Origin: JAMZMI01 sp039970095
GTDB taxonomy: Bacteria; Bacteroidota; Bacteroidia; Cytophagales; Cyclobacteriaceae
DNA length: 64,000 nt
Reading direction: 5' to 3'
Assembly (NCBI GenBank): GCA_039970095.1
Contig: JBDVMP010000095.1
Span: 185,466-249,465, forward strand
A program made the position numbers and the translations under genes. Under the pieces are notes generated by a model. It was given only the letters and a program-made list of their open reading frames with translations. It was not told the origin of the DNA and did not search any database. Shown here one piece after another: positions 55,220-64,000 of the stretch (position 1 is its first letter; every line of letters starts with the position of its first letter).

Positions 55220-55945
55220 TTATGATTGCCAATTTCTTTTCGAAAGCATCATTTGCGATAGCAAAGTGCCCAACACTATGATGGAGGCGAAGTACACCAG
55301 ATCTCTGCTGTCCACAACTCCGCGACTGATCGACTCAAAATGAACGCTCATGCTGAGGTAGCTCAGAATCTCACCTACTCCACCTCTGACAGAATTGCCC
55401 AGTACGTCAAAGATGAGCTGAAACAGAATGCCGACAGCCAATGCCAATAGAAATGCCACGATCTGATTTTGTGTAATGCTGCTCGCAAACAAACCAATGC
55501 TGATATAGCTGGCTGATAGTAGCAACAACCCGATATATCCACCGATAACTGCGCCATCGTCAATATTGCCTAGCTGACTGATGGTGATATAATATGGTAG
55601 TGTGGCAATCAGAGCCACAGCTACCAGTATCAAACATGCGAGGAACTTGCCCCATACAATCTGACTATCACTGACGGCTTTTGTTGTTAACAGCTCAATC
55701 GTTCCGGCACGGTTTTCCTCAGCTATCATCCTCATGGTGATGGCTGGTATAAAAAAGAACAACGACCAAAATGCGATGCTAAAAAACACTTGCATGGTAG
55801 CCTGCCCTATGAAAAACACATTGGTACTGGCCAGCCATGTGAAAATGCCACTCAACAATAAAAACAATGCGATGAGCACATAAGCGATGAGCGAGTCGAA
55901 AAACGACGCGAGTTCTCTTCTTGTAATTATCCAAATTTTACCCAT
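55220..55945 (-). CDS. gldF: Gliding-associated ABC permease GldF
   Basis: 241 residues with six transmembrane helices and family stretches: IWIITRRELASFFDSLIAYVLIALFLLLSG, FFIPAITMRMIAEENRAGTIELLTTKAVSDSQIVWGKFLA and LSASYISIGLFASSITQNQIVAF. It is the membrane channel for GldA. The gene starts seven bases after gldA ends and is followed by gldG after 12 bases. Confidence 0.9.
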   Translation of the reverse strand: MGKIWIITRRELASFFDSLIAYVLIALFLLLSGIFTWLASTNVFFIGQATMQVFFSIAFWSLFFFIPAITMRMIAEENRAGTIELLTTKAVSDSQIVWGKFLACLILVAVALIATLPYYITISQLGNIDDGAVIGGYIGLLLLSASYISIGLFASSITQNQIVAFLLALAVGILFQLIFDVLGNSVRGGVGEILSYLSMSVHFESISRGVVDSRDLVYFASIIVLGTLLSQMMLSKRNWQS

Positions 55946-55952
55946 CTCTCTA

Positions 55953-56876
55953 TTATTTAGTTAGTTTTTGGAATACATCTTCCAGCCTTGTCTCCAGACC
56001 AGTCATTTCCATCAAATACCATTTATTTTTCACGCAGAGATCAAAGATTTCCTTACGCGAAGACATATCAGGCTTGCTCTGTACATTGAACCAACCGTAC
56101 TTACCTTCCACGCCAGTCACTTTCTCTACGCAGCTCAACCCGAGCACTGCACTCTCCACCTTCTCAGGGTCTGCTTCTATGTTGACTTTCAGCAGCTCCT
56201 GCCCTTGAGACTGAGAACGAAGCGTGTCAGAAGTGCCATCTGCCACGATTCTGCCGCGATTGATAATCAGAATGCGATCACAGGTAGCTTCTACCTCAGA
56301 GAGGATGTGCGAACTCAAAATAACCGTTTTCTCCTTGCCTATATCTTTGATGAGCTTGCGGATCTCCACGATCTGGTTCGGGTCAAGTCCCGTGGTGGGC
56401 TCATCCAGGATCAAGATCTCAGGGTCGTGAATCATAGCTTGTGCCAGCCCTACTCTCTGCCTGTATCCCTTAGACAACTCGTTGATGTTTTTGTGCTTTT
56501 CCCTATCGAGACCGCATTTGTCTATCATCTCCCCGATGCGAGATGGAATCAGACTTTTCTCAACACCCTGTACCTCCGCAGAGAAGCGCAGGTAGTCCAC
56601 TATGGGCATATCTAAATAGAGTGGATTGTTTTCCGGCAAATAACCGATTTTCTTTTTGATCAGCTCAGGATCAGAATGGATCGAGCTACCGTCTAGTCTC
56701 ACATCACCTGAAGAAGGGGCCATGAAGCAGGTTATGATCTTCATGGTGGTACTCTTACCGGCACCATTGGGTCCTAGAAAACCTACTACCTCTCCCGTCT
56801 TTATCTCAAATGATATGTCATTAACCGCTTTTTGCTCACCGTATTTCTTGGTGAGGTTCTCTACAAGTATTGACAT
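55953..56876 (-). CDS. gldA: Gliding-associated ABC ATPase GldA
   Basis: 307 residues from the ATG at 56876; an upstream in-frame start (56918) is not needed for the domain. Walker A GPNGAGKST, signature LSKGYRQRVGLAQAM, Walker B EILILDEPTTGLDPNQ and switch His in SSHILSEVEATCDR are intact. The C-terminal 80 residues form the family regulatory domain. It drives the GldF/GldG transporter. It heads the operon gldA-gldF-gldG-DUF4340. Confidence 0.92.
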   Translation of the reverse strand: MSILVENLTKKYGEQKAVNDISFEIKTGEVVGFLGPNGAGKSTTMKIITCFMAPSSGDVRLDGSSIHSDPELIKKKIGYLPENNPLYLDMPIVDYLRFSAEVQGVEKSLIPSRIGEMIDKCGLDREKHKNINELSKGYRQRVGLAQAMIHDPEILILDEPTTGLDPNQIVEIRKLIKDIGKEKTVILSSHILSEVEATCDRILIINRGRIVADGTSDTLRSQSQGQELLKVNIEADPEKVESAVLGLSCVEKVTGVEGKYGWFNVQSKPDMSSRKEIFDLCVKNKWYLMEMTGLETRLEDVFQKLTK

Positions 56877-57060
56877 AATGTTTTGAATATTAGGTTGTTT
56901 AAGGCCGCAATAATACAAGTCTGAATATACTTTTTCAAGGGATAACCCATGTTAAAAAAGGTTAAAGGAGATGAGCGACGAGTTTTGAGTTTTGAGTGGT
57001 TAGTCTTTTCTGCGATCATGGATAAATCAAGAAATTGCAGTGTCAAAGGTCATTCTTATC

Positions 57061-58020
57061 TTAAAGCATTGCCTGACGCATGTTATTGAGAAGTTGACTA
57101 AAATTGACGCAGTTTTTGTAGGGAATTGTGATACCAAATTCACTTTCAAAATATTCTAAAAGCTCTTCTCTTTCCTGCCATGAAAGCACATCGGAAATAC
57201 TTGTTTGCCAATCTATATGGTAAGTATGAATATCAAATCTTCCATGGATAACATTAATGACTGAAATAAATAGGTAGTATAACGTAGATGATTTCAAATC
57301 GACAGTTTCCTCTTCGAAAACTTCTCCATCCTTATAGTGATCGACATATTGCAAAAAACCCTTTTTATTAAAGTAAAACCTCAAGTGAAAGTCCTTTTCG
57401 TCAAGTTTAAGCCAGTAAGCCTTAAGGTATTTAATACCATAATAAGGTGTTTTACTGAATACTTGAATTCGATTTATAAAGGAAGAGTCTTCAAATCGAA
57501 GTAGATTTTCGTTGAATATACTATCCTCCTCAAAATTGCTGACTTGGTTCTCTATCTTGCGATCCTCAGAACCAATAGAGTCAGAGATCCTTTTTATAGC
57601 GGTTGCAAACCCCTTGATATCCTGAGCCTCTAATACCGCTTCTTTATATAATGCTGAATCCTCAATTGAATCTATCAAAACACCCATCTCCCTATTGTTT
57701 TTGGCAGAATAGTCGTAAAGGTTCATTGAGGTAATTATCAATTTGGATTCATTGTAATAACATTTGGCATGCAAATTATCGAGATAGAAAACTTCGAGTT
57801 GGCCAACTCTCATAACAAGTTCTTTCTGCGAATTTGTGAGTTCTGATTTACCATAAATCAAAGTAATCTTCACACCTCGATTTGAAGCACTTATGACCCG
57901 TTCGAACAGTGTTTTTGGGAAATCTACGAATGGAGTTACCAAAACTAGAAATTCTGATGAATTGATAATTATAGACTCCAGTTCTGATGTAACCTGATAA
58001 GTTGTGAGGAATTTCGCCAT
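57061..58020 (-). CDS. Phospholipase D-like protein with one HKD-like motif
   Basis: 319 residues from the ATG at 58020. The N-terminal 150 residues resemble the PLD nuclease/lipase fold: SSEFLVLVTPFVDFPKTLFERVI, RGVKITLIYGK, then HAKCYYNESKLIITSMNLYDYSAKNNREMG. The HxKx4D motif has Glu in place of Asp. There is only one motif, so it would need to dimerise, as the smaller nucleases do. The C-terminal half (FLRFYFNKKGF..) is not recognised. It stands alone, next to the gld operon, with no restriction or lipid gene beside it. Nuclease, lipase and structural roles are all possible. Confidence 0.65.
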   Translation of the reverse strand: MAKFLTTYQVTSELESIIINSSEFLVLVTPFVDFPKTLFERVISASNRGVKITLIYGKSELTNSQKELVMRVGQLEVFYLDNLHAKCYYNESKLIITSMNLYDYSAKNNREMGVLIDSIEDSALYKEAVLEAQDIKGFATAIKRISDSIGSEDRKIENQVSNFEEDSIFNENLLRFEDSSFINRIQVFSKTPYYGIKYLKAYWLKLDEKDFHLRFYFNKKGFLQYVDHYKDGEVFEEETVDLKSSTLYYLFISVINVIHGRFDIHTYHIDWQTSISDVLSWQEREELLEYFESEFGITIPYKNCVNFSQLLNNMRQAML

Positions 58021-58515
58021 TGGTTTTGCATAATAAATGGCGCAATAATAGAAATTCAATATTAGTAATCCCTTTTATAGAAGTAAAACCATTTCAATTT
58101 TCTCCAGCGGCACAAGTTTCCACTCTTGTCAAAAAAGAAACTAAAATTCTAAAACGTACATCAGAAACACTTTTGACCGGGCAATGTCAAAAAACATCAA
58201 TCTCAAAACGGCAAATAAATTATAAAAACCGCATTAAGTAAAGATGCAAACACCCGCAAAATTATTGTGCTTAATTGTCGGATTTAAGAAAAGAAGCGCT
58301 GAAAATCAATTAAACCCGTTATTTACACTCTAATAAATGCAATTAAAACAGCAATAAACAGCATATTATTGTTTATTTTTAGAATTAGATCAGCATAAAA
58401 GCGCAACAACCTTTAATTTTTCAAGCAAATAAGCACAAACAAGCTTATTATCCTTTTTCAGCTGACTAACTGTTAAGATCAAACCAGTTTATTTTTCACA
58501 CTTAATCAAAAATTT
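58021..58515. other. Intergenic region before the second surface-protein/PID-CTERM pair
   Basis: 495 AT-rich bases between two divergent genes. A TATTATTG box (one mismatch to TAnnTTTG) lies upstream of the PLD-like gene on the minus strand. I see no hairpin of note or reading frame with coding character. Confidence 0.4.
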
Positions 58516-60918
58516 ATGCAGAAAGTAATTTTACTATTAATCCTTTCAGTCCTATTTGCCGGTAGTTCCATGGCTCAGGACTGGATCGTTTACAGCGAAT
58601 CGTTTGAGACGGCTGACGATGTATCCAACTGGGGTGTTTTCGTTGGGTCTTCAGGGTTTACCGAAGTAGGTCACAATGCAACAGCCGGTGTTGGCGGAAC
58701 TGGAGCTATTGAATTTACAGATGGAGGCTTTGGCTTTCTTATCGAACGTGCGATCACAGCCACAGCAGGATATCATTACTCGTTGACATTTGATATTAAG
58801 ACATCAAACTGGGCTGATACGAGAGAGCTCGATGTGTCAATTATAGGAATCGATGACAACTCGAAAAGTGTTAGTATCAGTGACCTCACTGACTTCACAA
58901 CTATAACTATTGGTGGCACGGCTTCTGCAACTTCTGGCTATATAAGCATCCAAGGAGACAATGGCGGTGATGGTGCCAATACGGTTTGGATTGACAACAT
59001 CACTCTCAGCGTTAACAAACCTTTCATTCTGGAAAGCTTTTACGAAGAAGAATTTGAAACCGCAGATGATGCGTCTAACTGGGGTGCTTTTGTTGGATCA
59101 TCTGGATTTACCAGCACCGGCCAAAATGCCTCAGCAGGTGTAGGTGGAAGTGGTGCTCTTGAATTTACAGACGGAGGCTTTGGCTTTCTTATTGAACGCC
59201 CCATAACCGTAACACAAGGTGCAGAGTATTCATTAATGTTTGATGTCAAGACATCAAACTGGGCTGATACACGCGAGCTAGACGTATCTATAATTGGAAT
59301 TGAAGATAGAGCTAAAAGTGTGAGTATTAGCAACCTTACAGATTTCACAACTATAGCCATAGTTGGTACCGCATCTGCAACTTCTGGTTATATAAGAATA
59401 CAGGGAGACAATGGTGGTGATGGAGCCAATACTGTCTGGATAGACAACATATCACTTACGAGCATAGACATGGAAACAGTGATATGGAATGGCTCTGCGT
59501 GGAACAATGGATCAGGACCAACAGCAAGTGACAATGTAATGGTGGATGCTCCTCTTACTGTATCTGGCGATATGTCGGTTAACAATATTGAAGTAACTGA
59601 AAATGGAGGACTAACCATAGAATCGGGAGCCTCACTGGCTATCATGGAGTCTGCCATAGGAACTGCTACAGTCATGAGAAACACTACCGGAAGCGGTGGT
59701 TACAGCATAGTAGGTTCTCCTGTTTTCGGAGCAGACCTTTCTGACTTGTCCGCAGATTACCTTTACGGATGGGATGGCTCAGCATGGGCTACCCCTGCCG
59801 GCCCGATGATGCCCGGAACGGGATATTTTGCCGGATATGATGCAGCAGCACCCGCGGTTTCTTTGACTGGCGACCTGGTGTCGGGAGATCAATCAGTGGC
59901 TATTTCTACAGCTGGAGACGGTTTCAACATTGTAGCAAACCCATATACTGCTTCAATTTCCATCGTTTCATTCCTTGCGGCAAACGCTAATATCGACGGT
60001 TCTGTTTATCTCTGGAATGACGGTGGGCAAAACGCTGACGCAAGCGACCGTGGTGGAGACTATGTAACAGTCAATGATATCGGAACTGTAGGCTCTGAAA
60101 ATCTCGGTGATGGAGTATCAGGCAGCAACGTAACAGCTGCCAACACAGACATAGGTTCCATGCAAGGTTTCTTTGTCCATGCTACTTCTGATGCTACCGT
60201 TGACTTTACTCCTCTCATGCAAACAGACATAGCTGGAGCAAACTCTGACGACAATTTTTACAGATCTGTTGATCAGTCAACTTTAAAACTTGCCTTAAGC
60301 GGTGATTTTTATAATGAGGTGTTGTTTGGCTTCAGAGCAGATGCTACCATCGGAGTAGACAGGCTCTTTGATGCGCCTAAACTTGTGGGTAACGAGAATT
60401 TTGCTTTTTACTCCATGATAGAAGATTCAAAATTTGCAATTCAGGGGCTTCCGGAATTAAACAGTGACATGCAGCTTACGCTGGGTTACGACGTGAAAGA
60501 AGCCGGAGTTTACACTTTGTCTATCAAGGAGATAGAAGGAATTCCAACTGGATTCAATGTCATAGCCAACCACAATGGCGTGAGTTACAATTTATCAAAG
60601 GGAGCAGCGTCGCTCAATCTGACTTCAGGTAGCGGAGAGATAGAATTATCCCTTACCAGCGCTACACTCAGCACTCAAACAGTGTCAGATTTCAACGTTT
60701 ATAACAATGCTGGTAAACTCAACATTGTACTCGGTTCATCAGTTAAAAGTGCTGATATCCACATTTTTGATATTTCGGGTAAATCAATGATTGCATTGAA
60801 CAACGAAAGCTTCAATGAAGGAAGATGGATCAAACCAGTCAACTTACAGTCAGGTGAAATTTACATTCTGAAGGTTCAGTCGACCAACGGCACGCTAACT
60901 AAAAAATTCGTTTACTAA
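58516..60918 (+). CDS. T9SS-type surface protein with two CBM-like repeats
   Basis: 800 residues with a signal peptide (ending near SSMAQ). Two copies of a beta-sandwich of about 150 residues (residues 25-165 and 177-315) repeat the marks SFETADDVSNWGVFVGSSGF/EFETADDASNWGAF, GALEFTDGGFGF, TSNWADTRELDVSIIGI and IQGDNGGDGANTVWIDNI, like CenC-type carbohydrate-binding modules (CBM4_9/16). Then come a short beta-helix-like stretch, the about-400-residue module seen in the proteins at 10147 and 24879 (YSIVGSPVFGADL, FNIVANPYTASI, GSMQGFFVHA, GFRADATIGVDRLFDA), and a T9SS-like end (VKSADIHIFDISGKSM to LTKKFVY). It probably binds a glycan on the cell surface. A PID-CTERM gene starts 18 bases later. 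Confidence 0.75.
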   Translation: MQKVILLLILSVLFAGSSMAQDWIVYSESFETADDVSNWGVFVGSSGFTEVGHNATAGVGGTGAIEFTDGGFGFLIERAITATAGYHYSLTFDIKTSNWADTRELDVSIIGIDDNSKSVSISDLTDFTTITIGGTASATSGYISIQGDNGGDGANTVWIDNITLSVNKPFILESFYEEEFETADDASNWGAFVGSSGFTSTGQNASAGVGGSGALEFTDGGFGFLIERPITVTQGAEYSLMFDVKTSNWADTRELDVSIIGIEDRAKSVSISNLTDFTTIAIVGTASATSGYIRIQGDNGGDGANTVWIDNISLTSIDMETVIWNGSAWNNGSGPTASDNVMVDAPLTVSGDMSVNNIEVTENGGLTIESGASLAIMESAIGTATVMRNTTGSGGYSIVGSPVFGADLSDLSADYLYGWDGSAWATPAGPMMPGTGYFAGYDAAAPAVSLTGDLVSGDQSVAISTAGDGFNIVANPYTASISIVSFLAANANIDGSVYLWNDGGQNADASDRGGDYVTVNDIGTVGSENLGDGVSGSNVTAANTDIGSMQGFFVHATSDATVDFTPLMQTDIAGANSDDNFYRSVDQSTLKLALSGDFYNEVLFGFRADATIGVDRLFDAPKLVGNENFAFYSMIEDSKFAIQGLPELNSDMQLTLGYDVKEAGVYTLSIKEIEGIPTGFNVIANHNGVSYNLSKGAASLNLTSGSGEIELSLTSATLSTQTVSDFNVYNNAGKLNIVLGSSVKSADIHIFDISGKSMIALNNESFNEGRWIKPVNLQSGEIYILKVQSTNGTLTKKFVY

Positions 60919-60936
60919 TTAAAGGACTAAGAAATT

Positions 60937-61113
60937 ATGAAAAATCACATATTGAAACTCGTTCTATTTTTACCAGTATTGATGTGCGCAGCAATTCCTG
61001 CCTTGGCTCAACCGTCTGCACCACCAGCCACACCTATTGATGGTGGGTTGAGTTTGCTTTTGCTAGCCGGAGGTGCTTACGGCGCGAAAAAAATCTATGA
61101 TAAGAGAAAATAG
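60937..61113 (+). CDS. Small PID-CTERM sorting-tail protein (58 aa)
   Basis: 58 residues: a signal peptide (MKNHILKLVLFLPVLMCAAI-PALAQ), the linker PSAPPATPIDGG, a short hydrophobic helix LSLLLLAGGAYGAKK and the basic end IYDKRK. It is a clear relative of the protein at 13097; the PPATPIDGGLS block is identical in both. It is the second gene of a pair with the surface protein at 58516 and shares that gene's terminator. The mature product would be little more than a membrane peptide; whether it is cut by a sortase-like enzyme is unknown. Confidence 0.8.
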   Translation: MKNHILKLVLFLPVLMCAAIPALAQPSAPPATPIDGGLSLLLLAGGAYGAKKIYDKRK

Positions 61114-61134
61114 GTTTTAGACCTTTCAGGTTTG

Positions 61135-61163
61135 AAAAGCCGGCCTTTTGGTCGGCTTTTTTT
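61135..61163 (+). terminator. Terminator of the second surface-protein/PID-CTERM pair
   Basis: An 11-bp stem (AAAAGCCGGCC and its partner, one G-T pair) has a TTTT loop and is followed by a T run. It lies about 20 bases after the PID-CTERM stop. Confidence 0.9.
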
Positions 61164-61286
61164 GTTTGCGACAGCAAACAAATCAAAACCATTCTCAATT
61201 CAGTCTTTATACTGATTGCCTTTTTCACCAAAGGCTTTATATTTATTCAAATCAGCCGTCAGGCTAAAACAACAACAGAAAGAAAG

Positions 61287-61889
61287 ATGGGCATTGTCAA
61301 CCGAATAAAGGGAATTGTAGCTTTAACAGTAGTTTTCTTACTAGTGCTGGCCACCAATATGATGGACAACCAACACTTTGAGGTAGTAGAAAGAGCGCTA
61401 AAAACTGTCTATGAGGATCGACTGGTCGTGAAGGATTATATCTACAAAATGGCCAGCAACTTTCACCACAAACAAGAAACCCTTCTAAAAGCTGAGTCAG
61501 ATAGCCCCTTTGTGTCTCTCGAGTCAAATAAGAACGAGATTGAAGAGCTAATGCTCAAGTATTCCAAAACCAAACTCACCGAAAAGGAAACGCGCTTATA
61601 CAGTTCCTTGCAGGAAGAAATGAATGATGCTTTTATGTTAGAGACCAGTCTGGCAGAAAGTGGGAAGTGGAACGAAGAAGACTCTAAAAATGCCCTTTTA
61701 GCCCAATATGAGGAAATAAGCACACACCTCGATGACCTTTTCGAAATTCAGTTAAAAGAAGGGAAACGGCAAATAGATCAATCTAATAAAGCCATAGAGA
61801 AAAGCAACCTGATGTCGAAAATTGAAATAGGAATCCTCATTGCAATAGGGCTTATACTGCAGTTGCTCCTCTTTTATAAAAGGAGTTAA
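61287..61889 (+). CDS. Four-helix-bundle (MCP-sensor-like) membrane protein
   Basis: 200 residues: an N-terminal transmembrane helix (GIVALTVVFLLVLATNM), an all-helical periplasmic part of about 145 residues (QHFEVVERALKTVYEDRLVVKDYIYKMASNFHHKQETLL to RQIDQSNKAIEKSNL) and a C-terminal helix (IEIGILIAIGLILQLLLFY). The pattern matches the 4HB ligand-binding domain of chemoreceptors, but the cytoplasmic signalling part is absent, since only four residues follow the second helix. Its ligand and partner are unknown. Confidence 0.65.
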   Translation: MGIVNRIKGIVALTVVFLLVLATNMMDNQHFEVVERALKTVYEDRLVVKDYIYKMASNFHHKQETLLKAESDSPFVSLESNKNEIEELMLKYSKTKLTEKETRLYSSLQEEMNDAFMLETSLAESGKWNEEDSKNALLAQYEEISTHLDDLFEIQLKEGKRQIDQSNKAIEKSNLMSKIEIGILIAIGLILQLLLFYKRS

Positions 61890-61988
61890 TAAAAACTCCA
61901 TAAAGCGGACGATTCGAAATTAACAAAGACACAAGTAGCCGCTACAGGCTTCACTCCAAATTCATATCTTCGCAACCAAAAAAAGCCC

Positions 61989-62651
61989 ATGCTCAAAGCT
62001 GCTATTTTTGATATGGACGGTGTGATCATAGACAGTGAGCCGCTCCATTACAAGGCCTACCACCAGATGTTTGATGAAGTAGGTGTTACCGTCTCAGCAG
62101 AACTGTATGATTCGCTTACAGGCAAGTCCACCATTAACCTTTGTAAGCAGATAAAGGAACATTTTGGTCTAAACCATTCTCCTGAAGAACTGGCCGCCAT
62201 CAAGCGCAGATATTATAATGTTATTTTTGAAAACGACAAGACATTTGACCTGATCGATGGCGTGCGAGACTTGATCGAAAACTATTATGCCAATGGCCTG
62301 ACGCTCGTACTTGGCTCTTCCGCCACCATGGCCAGCATAGAGCGCATTTTTAAGCGTTTTGACCTCAACCGCTATTTCAAAGCCAAGCTAAGTGGCGCAG
62401 AACTCAAAGCTTCCAAACCTCACCCTGAGATCTTCATCAAAGCGGCGGAAGCCACTGGTTTTAGCCCTGATGAATGCATAGTAATAGAAGACGCCACCAA
62501 TGGCATAGAAGCCGCCAAAGGGGCAGGAATCTTTGCCGTGGCTTTTGATAGCGAGCACAGCAAAAATCAGGATTACAGCAAAGCCGATCTGGTAGTTGGT
62601 GATTTGGAAGAGATCCATTACGACCATATCAAAGCCTATTTTGGAGGGTGA
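61989..62651 (+). CDS. HAD-family phosphatase, beta-phosphoglucomutase-like
   Basis: 220 residues. Motif I DMDGVIIDSEP with both catalytic aspartates, motif II serine in LGSSATM, motif III lysine in KASKPHPEIF and motif IV acidic pair in VIEDATNG are all intact, and the helical cap (residues about 17-85) is that of the beta-phosphoglucomutase-like subgroup. It hydrolyses or isomerises a small phosphorylated sugar or other metabolite in the cytoplasm; the substrate cannot be told. A TATCTTCG box (one mismatch to TAnnTTTG) lies 16 bases before the start. Confidence 0.88.
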   Translation: MLKAAIFDMDGVIIDSEPLHYKAYHQMFDEVGVTVSAELYDSLTGKSTINLCKQIKEHFGLNHSPEELAAIKRRYYNVIFENDKTFDLIDGVRDLIENYYANGLTLVLGSSATMASIERIFKRFDLNRYFKAKLSGAELKASKPHPEIFIKAAEATGFSPDECIVIEDATNGIEAAKGAGIFAVAFDSEHSKNQDYSKADLVVGDLEEIHYDHIKAYFGG

Positions 62652-62674
62652 TTTTTTCCGATAGGCTTAGCACC

Positions 62675-63172
62675 TTAGCTCACCACAATTTTATTGTGAG
62701 AAACACCCTCATAAAAATGATGGATGTCGAACATCTGCTGTGCCCCTAGCTTCTGCCCTGCCTGACTCACGATGTACAGGCCAGATGCCAAAACGCCAAA
62801 TAGTGGAACAAACCACAACACAGTAGCTTCCTTGCCGAGACTCCAAAGGCTCGTGCCCCACATGCCCGCAAACAAGGTAAGAATACCCAAACCCACATAG
62901 CCGAAAAAGAAAAAAGCCCACACCGTGGGGTTAGGTCCGTACAAGCCCCTCACTATCATATTTTCGCCCTCCTGCTCAAAGGACAAATGAAGCTGAGGTG
63001 ACCAAACATGCTGCTCTTTTGGGTGAATTTTGATATAAATATGCCCAATGATATGCGTGAAAACGAACTGCTTGGTTTTCCTCAGCTCATCACAAATATG
63101 TTTTTCCAGCTCTGCTTTTTCGGTGTTTTCGATCAGGTGCTTAAACCTGGGACGAATTCTAAAACTTGACAT
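62675..63172 (-). CDS. Hypothetical two-helix membrane protein
   Basis: 165 residues. A cytoplasmic-like N-terminal part of about 90 residues (FRIRPRFKHLIENTEKAELEKHICDEL, then HIYIKIHPKEQHVWSPQLHLSFEQE) precedes two transmembrane helices (VWAFFFFGYVGLGILTLFAGM and VLWFVPLFGVLASGLYIVSQ). The last part (AQQMFDIHHFYEGV) is soluble. I recognise no family. It is convergent with the HAD gene. Confidence 0.6.
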   Translation of the reverse strand: MSSFRIRPRFKHLIENTEKAELEKHICDELRKTKQFVFTHIIGHIYIKIHPKEQHVWSPQLHLSFEQEGENMIVRGLYGPNPTVWAFFFFGYVGLGILTLFAGMWGTSLWSLGKEATVLWFVPLFGVLASGLYIVSQAGQKLGAQQMFDIHHFYEGVSHNKIVVS

Positions 63173-63306
63173 GAGGGGAAATTAAAATGAATTTGAATGT
63201 TCGATACTGATTTTTGTCATAACTCACACGCCATTGCCAATAATCCATATTAGATCGTATTATAATTTCAAATTCGATACTTTAGTTATCAGCAAATTGA
63301 ATTTCC

Positions 63307-64000
63307 ATGTACACTAAAAAGAAATACGGTGGCCTCACCATGATTCACTGGACCCGCCGAGAGCTTAGGTTTTTCTTGATCTGGTCCATTATTGTCACGG
63401 CTCTATACGAGCTTTTGGGACTTCACTGGCTCCAGGTGCCATGGACCGCCCTCGCTCTGATCGGTACCGCGGTGGCATTCCTCATTGGCTTTCAGAGCAA
63501 CGCTGTGTATGGCCGACTGTGGGAGGCCAGACAGATCTGGGGCGGCATAGTCAACGACTCCAGAGTCTTCGGCATCATGGTGCTGGATATGATTACCAAT
63601 GAATATGCAAAAGACCCTGCTAGCGATGAGGAACTTTATCAGCACAAGAATGAGGTGCTTCTAAGACATATCGCGTGGCTCACCTGTCTCAGACATGCCA
63701 TGAGAGAGCTCAAACCCTGGGAGTCTTTCAGACGAAATAAATACAACAAAAACTGGCTGGACGCCATACATATCCCAGAGTTGGAATCTACGCTGGAGGA
63801 TGATCTGAAAAACTACCTGAGCGAAAAAGAGCACAAACACGTGCTCTCACAAACCAACAAATGTGCTGCCGTGATGCAGCTGCAATCGCAGCACCTGAGA
63901 CGGCTCAAGGAACGTGGGCTCATCTGGGAGTTTTCCTTTCTGGAGCTGGAGGCCAAAATCTCCGAATTGATAACGCATCAGGGCAAGTCTGAGCGCATCA
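63307..64000 (+). CDS. Bestrophin-family channel protein (3' end cut off by window)
   Basis: 231 residues are visible, still open at the window edge; the family is near 290-300 residues. Features are the opening TMIHWTRRELRFFLIWSIIVTALYELLG, the second helix WTALALIGTAVAFLIGFQSNAVYGRLWEARQIWGGIVNDSR (the conserved signature), and HIAWLTCLRHAMRELKPW. Bacterial bestrophins are membrane ion channels, several of them cation-selective. A TACTTTAG box (one mismatch to TAnnTTTG) lies 20 or so bases before the ATG. Confidence 0.88.
   Translation, partial: MYTKKKYGGLTMIHWTRRELRFFLIWSIIVTALYELLGLHWLQVPWTALALIGTAVAFLIGFQSNAVYGRLWEARQIWGGIVNDSRVFGIMVLDMITNEYAKDPASDEELYQHKNEVLLRHIAWLTCLRHAMRELKPWESFRRNKYNKNWLDAIHIPELESTLEDDLKNYLSEKEHKHVLSQTNKCAAVMQLQSQHLRRLKERGLIWEFSFLELEAKISELITHQGKSERI

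Overview
The window looks like a marine gliding member of the Bacteroidota, probably order Cytophagales. The evidence is a gldA-gldF-gldG gliding cluster, many large secreted proteins with type IX secretion (T9SS) C-terminal sorting domains, a SusC-type plug domain, BatB/BatC-like proteins, two short tails of the type I recall as PID-CTERM, few purine-rich ribosome binding sites, and at least two promoters with the Bacteroidota -7 box TAnnTTTG. There is no rRNA, CRISPR array, prophage or intact insertion sequence.

Bases 1-34,600 form an accessory region devoted to glycan use and the cell surface. It starts with a decayed alpha-L-fucosidase fragment. Next come two related giant secreted proteins (839-6529 and 13384-16968), each with a beta-propeller-like N-terminus, a possible clan GH-A glycosidase barrel and 11 or 3 Ig-like Big2 repeats. 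Between them lie a GH2 beta-galactosidase-like enzyme and a 977-residue ELWxxDGT surface protein paired with a 55-residue PID-CTERM peptide. After a plug-only SusC-like protein and an orphan Rhs toxin tip with a likely immunity protein comes a scar of gene remnants. On the minus strand are a multidomain esterase/beta-helix protein, a PQQ-type sugar dehydrogenase and an SGNH esterase fused to a GH117-like domain. On the plus strand are a lipoprotein of unknown family and a GH78-like rhamnosidase. GH117 with GH2 suggests breakdown of red-algal galactans (agar or porphyran type), although no complete SusC/SusD pair lies in the window.

Bases 34,600-50,500 are mostly housekeeping: tRNA-Arg and tRNA-Ser, BatB and BatC homologues, a thiolase, a MORN-repeat protein, purC with a STAS protein, ribonuclease Z, a queuosine-precursor transporter, an OprB-type porin, SdpI, an ABC ATPase, DUF819, a Nudix hydrolase, a TPR lipoprotein, a GIN-domain protein and a thioredoxin-like protein. 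The start codon of ribonuclease Z lies inside a perfect 15-bp inverted repeat.

Bases 50,500-64,000 hold mannonate dehydratase and an SDR reductase (hexuronate use), the gld ABC transporter genes with a DUF4340 gene, a phospholipase D-like protein, a second large-surface-protein plus PID-CTERM pair (58516-61113), a four-helix-bundle membrane protein, a HAD phosphatase and the start of a bestrophin-family channel cut by the window edge.

The most interesting items are the twice-repeated pairing of a T9SS-type surface protein with a tiny PID-CTERM protein under one terminator, the paralogous barrel/Big2 giants, the esterase-GH117 fusion, the orphan Rhs toxin/immunity pair and the hairpin over the rnz start codon.
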